Below, piece by piece: positions 10,104 through 18,012 of a stretch of 64,000 bases of DNA. The stretch lies in contig DYJD01000012.1 of NCBI GenBank assembly GCA_020723325.1, positions 139,757 to 203,756 on the forward strand, read 5' to 3'. Position 1 is the stretch's first letter. Each line of letters starts with the position of its first letter. Position numbers and translations under genes: made by a program. The notes under the pieces were generated by a model. That model was not told the origin of the DNA and ran no database searches. It worked only from the letters and a program-made list of their open reading frames with translations. The DNA is from Desulfosudis oleivorans (GTDB lineage: Bacteria; Desulfobacterota; Desulfobacteria; Desulfobacterales; SURF-7).

Positions 10104-10688
10104 TCAGTTTTTCAGCCCCCAGGAGCCGTCGGCGCGCTGGATCTTTTCCCCTGGTTTGGCGTTTTCCATGTTCAGTTTGGCAAAGATCGCCCGCACCTTG
10201 GGCAGATCTTCGGCCGTAAGGTTTTCATTCAGCTCGATCACCCGGGCCATGATGACTTCCCGGGCCTTGTTCACCTGATCAACCACGGCGGTGAATTCCG
10301 CCTGGGTGAAACGGGCGGCGAATGCTTGCAGTTCCTGGCCGAGGCCCTCTCTTTGCATGGCAAAGGGTTCCACCAGCCCCTGATTGTTTTCTCCGATCCA
10401 CCCTAAGCGTTTGAAAACCTGCAGGTCATCCGTGTGGAAATCCAGAATCTGCATGGCAGCGATGACATTCTGGTGTTCCCGGCTTTTTTGGGGTGGCCGG
10501 TTTATCTTGCCGGTGGCATCCACCCCCCGCACCGAAGCCACCAGCAGCATCTCGCGATCCAGGGAATTATAGGTCCCCAGGACCTGATTCTCCAGGGCGG
10601 TGCGCTCGCTGACCACATCGACCTTCACCGTGGCAAGGGAGGTGCAACCCATGAGTGCCGCCGCCACTAAAACAATTGCTTTTTTCAT
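10104..10688 (-). CDS. YdbL/DUF1318-like lipoprotein
   Basis: A 194-residue protein with a lipobox (ALMGC, Cys15), so it should be a lipidated envelope protein. The C-terminal half matches the pattern of YdbL (DUF1318): a VNKAREVIMARVIELN helix, a LPKVRAIFAKLN helix, and a terminal PGEKIQRADGSWGLK motif like the PGEYVQ...GKW ending of YdbL. The segment just after the lipid Cys (TVKVDVVSERTALENQVLG) recalls the strand of YnbE, the small lipoprotein that stacks on YdbH in E. coli. It follows the AsmA/YdbH-like gene by 13 bp. This order matches ydbH-ynbE-ydbL, here possibly with the YnbE and YdbL roles in one protein. The YnbE part is my inference. Confidence 0.65.
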   Translation of the reverse strand: MKKAIVLVAAALMGCTSLATVKVDVVSERTALENQVLGTYNSLDREMLLVASVRGVDATGKINRPPQKSREHQNVIAAMQILDFHTDDLQVFKRLGWIGENNQGLVEPFAMQREGLGQELQAFAARFTQAEFTAVVDQVNKAREVIMARVIELNENLTAEDLPKVRAIFAKLNMENAKPGEKIQRADGSWGLKN

Positions 10689-10701
10689 GACTGCCTCTTT
10701 T

Positions 10702-13700
10702 TTATTGAAAGGTCAGTTTTGCTTCCTTCTCATCCACCAGGATTGTGCCTGCTGCCGCGATTCTCATTATCTCCGCCACCATGTCCAACGGTGCCGATTT
10801 GCCTGCCAGGGAAGCCATCCCCGGCAGGGCCCCCAGGTTCAACCGCTCGATGGGCGGAATCGGCAGCACCACCCCCTGGACGTTCATCTCGCCGTTAAGG
10901 GACAGACTGCCGTCTTTCACCGTGAGCCGGATCCAACTGGGGGATCCGGTCCGCAAGCGCTGCCGCAGGTCCACCACGGCTTCATTGTTATCATGGGGAT
11001 CAAGGGCATACAGAAACCGTTCCAAGGCCCGGGCGCCTATATGGGTGATGAAGGCATTCACTTCTGTCTGATCAATAAGCATATTCAAATCACCGGCGAC
11101 AGGCACTGCGGCTGTGAGTTGGCCGTTGATTTCCGTGTCCTCCCCTGCTTTCTTTTCCTGGTCCGACTCCCAAAAACGGGTGGTATCGATCCCGGAAAAA
11201 GCCAGACGCACCACCAGGGCGGCATGGCGGCCGCGGGGCTCCACGGCAAGGGTGCCGTCCAGGGTACCGCCCAGGCAATCCAGGCGAAAAGGCTTGATCT
11301 CCGGCAGACCCTGATTCAATTGCAGCTTGGCTTGAAAGGAACGGATCATCAAGGGCATGCCTCCGGTTTCAATTCTAGCTGAAGCAAAAGTCAGATTCCG
11401 ACCGGCGGAATAGGGTCCTGGAAGCAAACCAGAGCCGCCCTCGCCCTTGTTTTCAGCACCCCCTGCCGGCCCAGGACCAGGACCGGGCTCCAGCACCAGG
11501 GCCGAAAGCGGCGGCAGATCAGCAGGTTGATCGGCCGAAGTCAGGTCCGCGCCTGTTTGAATGCGGTATTGCTTGGCAAGCTTCACTTGCCCATGTAATC
11601 GCTGCAAGCCGGCTTTTCCCTGCATTTCCATATCAATACTGTCATGGTTCAGCAGCAGATCGGCGGCCACGGATTTGGCCGGAATCAAGCGGGCTCCGGC
11701 CTCCATGGAAAAAGCGCCTTTCAGTTTCAGGCCGGTGACCGGCAAGGGCAGTTTTTCCAGATCAAGGGAAGTCAATGAGGATTTGAAATCACCCCCGACA
11801 CTTTTCAACAGCAGCACCGGTGTGATGACTTTCCCGCCTTCCAGAAGCTGATTCAGACCATATAGGGAAAAAGTGGTGCGTTGCTCCAAACCCAGGGACG
11901 GCAGAGTGCAGATCTGATCCAGACTCAGGGATTTCAGGTCATCATGGCGCCCATTGTATTGGATTTGCGCAGCCGGTTTCGCAATAGCCATGGCCGCCGG
12001 CAAGCCGCGCACATCCTGGATGAGAATCCGGCCTTGGGCGGCGCCTTTGCCGCTCCGGCCGTCATAGCGGTATTGCAGCAGCGGCTCGGCCGTGATCGGA
12101 CCTATCACAAGGGGCTGTTTGTCTTGCATCCCTATACCGGCTCCAGCGTTCAGGAGTTCCAAAACGATTTCAACCTTGTCGATAAAGGCCAGCTCTTTTT
12201 TCAAGCTGAAATGTTGTCTTAGCGCTATGGGTTTGCGTTCCCCGGGCTGGGGCAGCCGGCCTTCGATTTGAAACCGGCAGATCCCGCTGCCGGTGAAAGA
12301 TGTCGTTTCAGGCAGCCGATCCTGTAACAGCCTGTTGATCTCAGCCAGATCCACACGGATTTCACCTTCGGTTTTCAAGGCTTCTTTTCCCATGTCACGG
12401 GCCGCCCCGGTCAAATGCAATCCCAGGAGTTCCCCCAGCCTAAAATCGGCGGATAGTCCGCTCAGATCAAGGCGGGTATCCTCTTCCTGCAACAGACGGA
12501 TGTCTTCCACAGCCAGTGTCAGATCCATATCGGTTTCAAAACCGGAGAACCCGGGATGTTCCGTGCGCCAAACCGGCACAGCCAGCGAAAAAGCCGCGAT
12601 GCGGGCCGCGGCCTGTTTTTGGGGCGGCAAATGCAACCCCAGGGTCAGGGTCTGCTTCAAATCCTCCACACCCAGCAAGGCCGGGATCACGAGCGAGTCC
12701 ATGTCCAGGCTTTGCCGGACAGTCACGTCGGTCGCGATTCCGAACAGGGCTTCCTCGGTGCGTCGCATGTCGTCACATCCGATGGTGAGACTCGGGATGA
12801 CCAGGTTCTTGATCTTGACTTGCTTTTCTGCCGCAAAGGTCAGATCCCCGATCGCCAGGGAGGTGGTAAGGGCCACCGCCCGTGGGAAAAAATCCTCCAA
12901 TACCACGTGCAAGGCCTGCACGGCCAGCCGGCTGTCTTGTATCCTGACTCCCGCTTGCCCGGCATCTGCCCGGATGGCCAGATCCGGCACAGACAGGCTC
13001 AAATCGCTGATTTCAAGCCCGCCGAAACCCGCCGGGATTTCCCCGGTAAAACCCACCCGGCCGATGTGGAGCATTGGGCCTTGCTGCCATTTCTCCAGCC
13101 TGTCCGTCCAGTGTGCGGGTAGAAGTTTATCGGCAAAAACCAGGATTTCGCCCAGATCCAAATCAGCCGAATCCGCGGCCAGGCGGATATTGGTCTGTTC
13201 CCGGCCCAGGCCCCGGATTTCACCACTCCATGGAATCTGGGTGTGATCAAGGAAATCGATTTGCCCCTGGTTGATGGTTAATTTTCCGTCAGGCAAATAA
13301 TAACTGCCGGCCTGGTTGAGAACCAGTCCCAGGGGACCGATGACGGCTTGCGGTAAAAAATCGCCATGAGCTTCAACCCCGGCCACCGTTAAACCGCAAT
13401 CAAAGGCAATGGTTTCCTTTTGCGGAGTGGAAACCTGAAAGCGCAAGACGATTTTTCCGGACGGCTCCATCCGGGCAAGTGCGGGCGGTAAAAAGGATTC
13501 AAGGGCGGCATGCAGTTCGCCGAGTTCCATATTCAGAGCACCGCTGATGCCTTCCGCCCCATTACCGGAAACGGCCAGACCAGCGCCCGGGATTCGGGCT
13601 TGAATTTCCAACCCGGCTTTTTCCACCAGAAAAGTGCGCGGTGCCTGGGAGCGGTTTTCCAGGGACAAGGAAAAGCGCAGGGGAAAGGTCCCGGCCTGAC

Positions 13701-14382
13701 GCTGCAAATCAGCCCCGGCATGCAGCCGAATCGGACGGGAGAACAGATCGGGCATGTCCAGATGGAATTCGCCGTCTTGAATGGCGAGATGCTGATCCAG
13801 GACCTGATCTTCAACAGTCATATTGATGCCGGTGAAATGAATCCCGGCCCAAATATCCACAGGCAAAGCCAGCATCAGAGCGTGCAAATCCGGCAACTGT
13901 GGGCCTGCCGGCGCAGGTTCGGCGGTTTTGGGCGCTTCAGGGGGCGTCAGCCCTTTCAGAAAGCGATCGAGATTGGAAACCCCGTCCGGCCCGCGATTAA
14001 ATTGAAAATCAAGGCCGTGGATGCGGATTTCCGCCCCCAGGCAACGTTGCAGAATTTTTTCCGCATGCAGGCTGATTTCAATGCTGTTAAGCGACAAAAC
14101 CGGCCGCCGGTCTTTTTCCGGTTCATCGGCCAGATCCAGGTTGCGGACGGTCAGGCGCGCCGGCCAGGTCCAAGCCAGGGCGCCCACCGCCACCTTGCGA
14201 TGGAGGCTTTGTCCGGCTTGGTCCTCAATCCACTGCTTGCAATACCGGGAGGAAACGACAACCGGTAAAAAAACGGCCATTGCCGCCGCCAAGCCCCCTA
14301 TGATCAGGCTGATAAAAGCCAGGGCCGTCAACGCACGGCGGATGAAATTCTTTTTTGGTTTGCCGACCGGTGTTTCCGTCAT
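10702..14382 (-). CDS. AsmA-like / YdbH-type intermembrane protein
   Basis: A 1226-residue protein with one N-terminal membrane anchor (residues about 17-42) followed by a very long beta-rich periplasmic part. The start of the mature part (SSRYCKQWIEDQAG...VAVGALAWTWPARLTVRNLDL) and repeated amphipathic strands are typical of the AsmA/DUF748 group that includes TamB, YhdP and YdbH. These form grooved bridges thought to carry phospholipids from the inner to the outer membrane. The C-terminus (MRIAAAGTILVDEKEAKLTFQ) ends in a strand that could pair with a lipoprotein, as YdbH does with YnbE. It heads the five-gene minus-strand set. The start lacks a strong ribosome binding site. Family assignment is good; the YdbH subtype rests partly on the YdbL-like neighbour. 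Confidence 0.75.
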   Translation of the reverse strand: MTETPVGKPKKNFIRRALTALAFISLIIGGLAAAMAVFLPVVVSSRYCKQWIEDQAGQSLHRKVAVGALAWTWPARLTVRNLDLADEPEKDRRPVLSLNSIEISLHAEKILQRCLGAEIRIHGLDFQFNRGPDGVSNLDRFLKGLTPPEAPKTAEPAPAGPQLPDLHALMLALPVDIWAGIHFTGINMTVEDQVLDQHLAIQDGEFHLDMPDLFSRPIRLHAGADLQRQAGTFPLRFSLSLENRSQAPRTFLVEKAGLEIQARIPGAGLAVSGNGAEGISGALNMELGELHAALESFLPPALARMEPSGKIVLRFQVSTPQKETIAFDCGLTVAGVEAHGDFLPQAVIGPLGLVLNQAGSYYLPDGKLTINQGQIDFLDHTQIPWSGEIRGLGREQTNIRLAADSADLDLGEILVFADKLLPAHWTDRLEKWQQGPMLHIGRVGFTGEIPAGFGGLEISDLSLSVPDLAIRADAGQAGVRIQDSRLAVQALHVVLEDFFPRAVALTTSLAIGDLTFAAEKQVKIKNLVIPSLTIGCDDMRRTEEALFGIATDVTVRQSLDMDSLVIPALLGVEDLKQTLTLGLHLPPQKQAAARIAAFSLAVPVWRTEHPGFSGFETDMDLTLAVEDIRLLQEEDTRLDLSGLSADFRLGELLGLHLTGAARDMGKEALKTEGEIRVDLAEINRLLQDRLPETTSFTGSGICRFQIEGRLPQPGERKPIALRQHFSLKKELAFIDKVEIVLELLNAGAGIGMQDKQPLVIGPITAEPLLQYRYDGRSGKGAAQGRILIQDVRGLPAAMAIAKPAAQIQYNGRHDDLKSLSLDQICTLPSLGLEQRTTFSLYGLNQLLEGGKVITPVLLLKSVGGDFKSSLTSLDLEKLPLPVTGLKLKGAFSMEAGARLIPAKSVAADLLLNHDSIDMEMQGKAGLQRLHGQVKLAKQYRIQTGADLTSADQPADLPPLSALVLEPGPGPGPAGGAENKGEGGSGLLPGPYSAGRNLTFASARIETGGMPLMIRSFQAKLQLNQGLPEIKPFRLDCLGGTLDGTLAVEPRGRHAALVVRLAFSGIDTTRFWESDQEKKAGEDTEINGQLTAAVPVAGDLNMLIDQTEVNAFITHIGARALERFLYALDPHDNNEAVVDLRQRLRTGSPSWIRLTVKDGSLSLNGEMNVQGVVLPIPPIERLNLGALPGMASLAGKSAPLDMVAEIMRIAAAGTILVDEKEAKLTFQ

Positions 14383-14456
14383 ATGCTGTTTGTCTTTGCA
14401 GCAAGGTACTGAAATAAATAGCCTTGATCAGTGGAAAAGCAGCTCCAAGTCCCGTC

Positions 14457-14485
14457 ACCATATCTTGTAAAACGATGTCTGGCAA
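14457..14485 (-). promoter_or_regulatory. Possible sigma-70 promoter of the AsmA-CHAT operon
   Basis: On the minus strand TTGCCA (14485-14480) is followed by 17 bases and TATGGT (14462-14457). The match is 5/6 and 4/6 with ideal spacing, about 75 bases before the AsmA-like start. It is a sequence match only. Confidence 0.45.
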
Positions 14486-14538
14486 TGATTTCTTTCTCAC
14501 GAATTTAAAAAAGTCATCTGATAACAAGGTTTTGAGTA

Positions 14539-14567
14539 TTGACTTTTCGGCCTGTTTTCTGTAAATC
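14539..14567 (+). promoter_or_regulatory. Possible sigma-70 promoter of the HU gene
   Basis: TTGACT at 14539-14544 is followed by 17 bases and TAAATC at 14562-14567, 60 bases before the HU start codon. The -35 match is good and the -10 match moderate. It lies back to back with the divergent AsmA-CHAT promoter. Confidence 0.45.
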
Positions 14568-14626
14568 CCTGGAAACGGTACTTCTTCACGATTGTTCTTC
14601 AACTTTCAAAAAGGAGAAAGAAACAG

Positions 14627-14899
14627 ATGACCAAAGCGGAATTGATCGACAAAATGGCGGCGGATGCCGGTATTTCCAAAACAGCAGCAGGTGCGGCTCT
14701 CAATTCGTTTGTTGACGGAGTTATGAAAGCCATGAAGAAAAAGGAAGGCAAATTGACCCTGGTCGGCTTCGGCACTTTTTTAAAGGCTCAACGCAAAGCG
14801 CGCAAGGGCCGCAATCCCCAAACAGGTGAAGCCATTAAAATCAAAGCCAAGAATGTCATCAAATTCAAAGCCGGCAAGAAACTGAAAGAAGCGCTTTGA
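14627..14899 (+). CDS. hup: HU-family histone-like DNA-binding protein
   Basis: A 90-residue protein of normal HU length. It starts MTKAELIDKMA and carries the conserved GFGTF turn and the arm signature GRNPQTGEAIKIKA, followed by the lysine-rich FKAGKKLKEAL end. HU bends DNA and compacts the nucleoid as a dimer. An AAGGAG ribosome binding site precedes the ATG. It stands alone with its own promoter and a strong terminator 27 bp downstream, so it is monocistronic. HU cannot be told apart from IHF by sequence alone with certainty, but the arm and end fit HU better. Confidence 0.95.
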   Translation: MTKAELIDKMAADAGISKTAAGAALNSFVDGVMKAMKKKEGKLTLVGFGTFLKAQRKARKGRNPQTGEAIKIKAKNVIKFKAGKKLKEAL

Positions 14900-14926
14900 T
14901 CTTCTTTTAATGCCCGACGACACCCG

Positions 14927-14960
14927 GCAGCGTAACCAAGGTTGCGCTGCTTTTTTTATT
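14927..14960 (+). terminator. Rho-independent terminator after the HU gene
   Basis: GCAGCGTAACC (14927-14937) pairs with GGTTGCGCTGC (14940-14950) with one mismatch, followed by a run of seven T and ATT. Confidence 0.85.
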
Positions 14961-14975
14961 TCTGAAGGGGCGGCT

Positions 14976-15785
14976 TCAGGCCTGATCCATGTGGTCGGGT
15001 CGGTCCGGGCTCAATTCCGGTTGGGCAATGGCAAGCCGGCTACGCCTATCTTCCAATACGGGCTGAATGGTCATGTCCCCTTGAAGATATTTGAATTTAG
15101 CCAGCTCCATATCCATTTCCATGGCCTTCAGCTTCAACTTATACTGCAAAAAAATCTTGAACAAAACGATTATGCCCAGCAAGGCCAGCACGATCATGGG
15201 GATCCACCAGTACTGGCTCAACCATGTCATGGCGACACTGCCGGTGAATTTCAAGGCCTCGGGGATATACCAAAACAGAAAGATAACGGCCACGAAGAAC
15301 AGCATCAGCCAGACCACATTGACGCTGCTCAGGGAATTCAGGCTTTTCACCCATTTGTTGGCCCCCCCCTCTTCCTGTGCTTGGGCATTTTTATCCACGG
15401 CTTCCACGATTTGAAAATAAGCCTTGGCAATCAATACGATGATAAAGGAAAGGGCGATGGGCGCGCCGATGGACAAGAGGAGCCAGCCCTTCCATGGAAA
15501 AGGATGAACCACTGTTTCCTCGCGGATCAATACATAATTTTTTTGTAGACCGGATTCGGAATAGCGTCGATCCTCGGCGATTCTTTCATTGGGCTTGAGC
15601 TTGTCAGGGCTTTCGATATAGGGCCTGGCCATCTCTGCCGTGATGGGTGTCTCCGTATGTTTTAATTCATCCTGCTGATAAATGAAGGTGCAGACAGCGA
15701 TAAACAGCTCCAAGGCACATATGGAGATTGTGATTAATTTGATTATGGATTCCCGATCATTATTTTCATTTGCCATTGCGAACAT
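14976..15785 (-). CDS. Four-helix membrane protein of unknown function
   Basis: I do not recognise the family. The 269-residue product has four clear membrane segments: about residues 15-36, 100-124, 153-175 and 190-213. A soluble loop of about 60 residues, rich in charged residues, lies between helices 1 and 2. The C-terminal 55 residues are charged, with a helical, possibly coiled-coil stretch (LKAMEMDMELAKFKYLQGD). Two starts are possible, ATG at 15785 or 15776; AGGAAGG lies 4 bases before the first. The gene converges on HU and diverges from the flavin-oxidase-like gene, so it is probably monocistronic. Confidence 0.7.
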   Translation of the reverse strand: MFAMANENNDRESIIKLITISICALELFIAVCTFIYQQDELKHTETPITAEMARPYIESPDKLKPNERIAEDRRYSESGLQKNYVLIREETVVHPFPWKGWLLLSIGAPIALSFIIVLIAKAYFQIVEAVDKNAQAQEEGGANKWVKSLNSLSSVNVVWLMLFFVAVIFLFWYIPEALKFTGSVAMTWLSQYWWIPMIVLALLGIIVLFKIFLQYKLKLKAMEMDMELAKFKYLQGDMTIQPVLEDRRSRLAIAQPELSPDRPDHMDQA

Positions 15786-15944
15786 TTGGCCTTCCTAATC
15801 GTTTTGAACATAAAATGACAATCATCCACCCTGGGGCGATGATTCCGGAAGGTCACCATAAAGCTTATTTCGCTCAATTGCAATAAAAGCTTTTGGGTCA
15901 TTCTGAATTCTGATTTCTGGCTACTACGCATTTTCGGCCCGGCA

Positions 15945-15973
15945 TTGAAAACCAAATTGCAGTGCATTATGTT
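15945..15973 (+). promoter_or_regulatory. Possible sigma-70 promoter of the PPOx-like/phosphoesterase pair
   Basis: TTGAAA (15945-15950), 17 bases, then TATGTT (15968-15973), 40 bases before the ATG at 16013. The match is 5/6 and 4/6. Confidence 0.45.
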
Positions 15974-16012
15974 ATCAGAAAGCAAACCGATCCATTTTCA
16001 AAGGAGGCGCAT

Positions 16013-16396
16013 ATGAACTACAAAGAGTATTTTGAAAACAAAAAAGGCATCGGTGTACTCTCCACGGCCGACAATCACGGCCGGGTGGATGCAGCCATCT
16101 ATTCCCGGCCCCATGTTCTGGAAGACGGCTTACTGGCTTTTATCATGCGCGATCGCTTGACCTATTCCAATTTGCAGACCAATCCTTTTTCGGTTTATCT
16201 TTTTATTGAAGAAGGCGGCGGATATAAAGGCAAGCGCCTGTTTCTATGCAAGGTCCGCGAAGAAAGGGATGAAGAAAAAATCAAGGCCTTGACCAAGCGC
16301 AGCTACCCCCAGGCTAAACCTGAAAAACGTTATTTGATGGTATTTAAGGTCGACAAGGAACTTCCCCTGGTGGGTGCCGGAGAGGGGTCGGATTAG
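16013..16396 (+). CDS. Pyridoxamine 5'-phosphate oxidase-like flavin-binding protein
   Basis: A 127-residue single-domain protein. I chose ATG 16013 because AAGGAGG sits 5 bases upstream (16001-16007); a reading from 15962 has no such site. The segment GIGVLSTADNHGRVDAAIYSRP and the following LAFIMRDRLTYSNLQTNPFSVY are the typical start and FMN-phosphate-contact region of the PNPOx-like split-barrel family. Members bind FMN, F420 or haem, so the cofactor and reaction are open. The next gene begins 2 bases after the stop, so the two are translationally linked. Family fairly sure, function not. Confidence 0.8.
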   Translation: MNYKEYFENKKGIGVLSTADNHGRVDAAIYSRPHVLEDGLLAFIMRDRLTYSNLQTNPFSVYLFIEEGGGYKGKRLFLCKVREERDEEKIKALTKRSYPQAKPEKRYLMVFKVDKELPLVGAGEGSD

Positions 16397-16398
16397 CT

Positions 16399-17592
16399 AT
16401 GCGTTTTGCCCTTTTTGTCATAGCTTTTATTATCGTGGTGGGCGGTTTTGCCGCTTACATTACCTGGCGCCTGCTGGGGCCGGCCAGGCTCGGCCGCAAT
16501 AAAAACCTTGCGGTCATGACCGCCATTGTGCTGATCGTCCTGACCACTCCGGCGACCATTGTCTTTCGTAATGCCGGCATTGAAAATCCGGCCGTGGATC
16601 TCATGGCCTTGACCGGTTACATCGGCCTGGGTTTCATGAGTTTCGTCTTCACCTTTCTCGTGTTGCGGGATTTGTTGCTGGTTGTTTCCAAACCTTTCTG
16701 TAACCGGAAAGAGGACAAGCCCAAGGCCATCCCTGCTCAATCCATGCCGGATGCGGAAAGACGGCGATTCTTGCTCAACGGCTTGAACACAGGCATATTG
16801 ACCGGCGCCGCAGTCTTGACCGGGTATGGATTTGCCGAGGCCAGACAGATTCCCCAGGTCAAAACCGTACGCATCCCCATTGCCCATCTGCCGGAAGACC
16901 TCAAGGGCTTCCGCATTGTCCAGCTTACGGATATTCATGTCAGCCAGACCATCAGGCGGCCCTTTGTGGCTGGTGTGGTGGAAGCCGCCAACCGCCTCAG
17001 GGCAGATATTGCCGTGATCACCGGCGACCTGGTGGATGGATCCGTGGCCTATCTTTCCCAGGATGTGGCCCCCCTGGCTGATTTGCAGGCCACCAAGGGT
17101 AAATTTTTTGTTACCGGCAATCATGAATATTATGCCGGCGCCGAGGCCTGGATTGAGAAAATCCGTAGCCTTGGTTTTACCGTTTTGCTGAACGAGCATC
17201 GCCTGATCCAACAGGGGAACGGCCGCCTGCTGTTGGCCGGAGTCACGGATTACAGTGGCGGGCGTTTTGATCCCCGCCATCGTTCCGACCCCTTTCAGGC
17301 TCTGGCAAAAGCTCCGCCGGCGGATTACAAAATCCTTTTGGCCCACCAGCCGAAAAGCATCTTCAACGCAGCCAAAGCCGGTTTCAACTTGCAAATCTCC
17401 GGCCATACCCACGGCGGCCAGTTTTTCCCGTGGAATTATGTGGTCTTTCTCACCCAGCCCTATGTCACCGGTCTGCATCAGCATGAAAACAGCCTGATTT
17501 ACATCAGCGGCGGCACAGGCTATTGGGGTCCGCCGTTGCGCCTGGGCTCTCCTTCGGAAATTACCCTGATTGAACTTATGGGTATATCCTAA
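16399..17592 (+). CDS. Membrane-anchored calcineurin-like metallophosphoesterase
   Basis: A 397-residue protein. The N-terminal 145 residues hold about four membrane segments; a twin-arginine-like ERRRFLLNG occurs just before the last one. The C-terminal half is a metallophosphoesterase with all signature motifs: LTDIHVS (D-x-H), GDLVDG, GNHEYY and GHTHGGQ, which together bind two metal ions. This is the YaeI/COG1408 group, some of which are UDP-2,3-diacylglucosamine hydrolases of lipid A synthesis. Here the substrate is not known. Topology places the enzyme either at the outer or the inner face of the membrane depending on the helix count, which I cannot settle. It is coupled to the preceding gene. 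Confidence 0.88.
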   Translation: MRFALFVIAFIIVVGGFAAYITWRLLGPARLGRNKNLAVMTAIVLIVLTTPATIVFRNAGIENPAVDLMALTGYIGLGFMSFVFTFLVLRDLLLVVSKPFCNRKEDKPKAIPAQSMPDAERRRFLLNGLNTGILTGAAVLTGYGFAEARQIPQVKTVRIPIAHLPEDLKGFRIVQLTDIHVSQTIRRPFVAGVVEAANRLRADIAVITGDLVDGSVAYLSQDVAPLADLQATKGKFFVTGNHEYYAGAEAWIEKIRSLGFTVLLNEHRLIQQGNGRLLLAGVTDYSGGRFDPRHRSDPFQALAKAPPADYKILLAHQPKSIFNAAKAGFNLQISGHTHGGQFFPWNYVVFLTQPYVTGLHQHENSLIYISGGTGYWGPPLRLGSPSEITLIELMGIS

Positions 17593-17621
17593 ACAAAAAG
17601 CGGTGCTTCAACGGCCGAATC

Positions 17622-17701
17622 GGCCTTGATCGTCGTTTCGGCCATCCACCATTGTGGGAGCGGCTTCCAGCCGCGATAAGGCCGAAACGACGACTAAGGC
17701 C
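17622..17701. repeat. REP-like element with 22-bp inverted arms
   Basis: Arms 17622-17643 and 17680-17701 are inverted copies with two mismatches. Between them lies TGTGGGAGCGGCTTCCAGCC, whose core GCGGCT-TCC-AGCCGC (17660-17674) forms its own hairpin and resembles the REP elements of other proteobacteria. It follows the phosphoesterase gene and might also stop transcription, although no long T run follows. Confidence 0.7.
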
Positions 17702-17724
17702 GACGAATCGTTTATCAAGGATGT

Positions 17725-17774
17725 TTTAAATTTTGGTGATTCGAATTTGTTTCGTATTTCGATATTCGAATTTC
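17725..17774 (+). repeat. AT-rich dispersed repeat, copy 1
   Basis: The stretch contains ATTCGAATTTGTTTCGTATT and then TTCGATATTCGAATTTC. Near-identical text recurs at 21790-21857 and 23991-24050, with related longer copies at 21600-21706, 29370-29490 and 29610-29725. Confidence 0.75.
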
Positions 17775-17820
17775 AAATTTTTGCTTGGCTAAAACAATAA
17801 TCAATGCCAATAATTTCTTA

Positions 17821-17849
17821 TTGATATCCCCCCCTGATTGCGTTATAGT
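17821..17849 (+). promoter_or_regulatory. Probable sigma-70 promoter of the FadL-kinase operon
   Basis: TTGATA at 17821-17826, 17 bases, then TATAGT at 17844-17849. The match is good and the spacing ideal. It implies a 5' untranslated region of about 155 bases. Confidence 0.6.
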
Positions 17850-18012
17850 AGGATCATCAACCATCCGGATATTCAGAAGGAATCCAATATAAAGCTTGTC
17901 GTGTCTTCCTTTCTGACCGGAAAATTCCTTGTTTCTCCAAAATCATTATATCCCGTAAAAATCAGGTTCCAGTCCGTTTCATTACAATGCATGCCTTAAA
18001 AGGAGGTTCATC

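Noticed and set aside
14225..14602. A 125-codon minus-strand frame upstream of the AsmA-like gene
   Set aside because: It overlaps the AsmA-like start in another frame, spans the promoter region and has no recognisable features.
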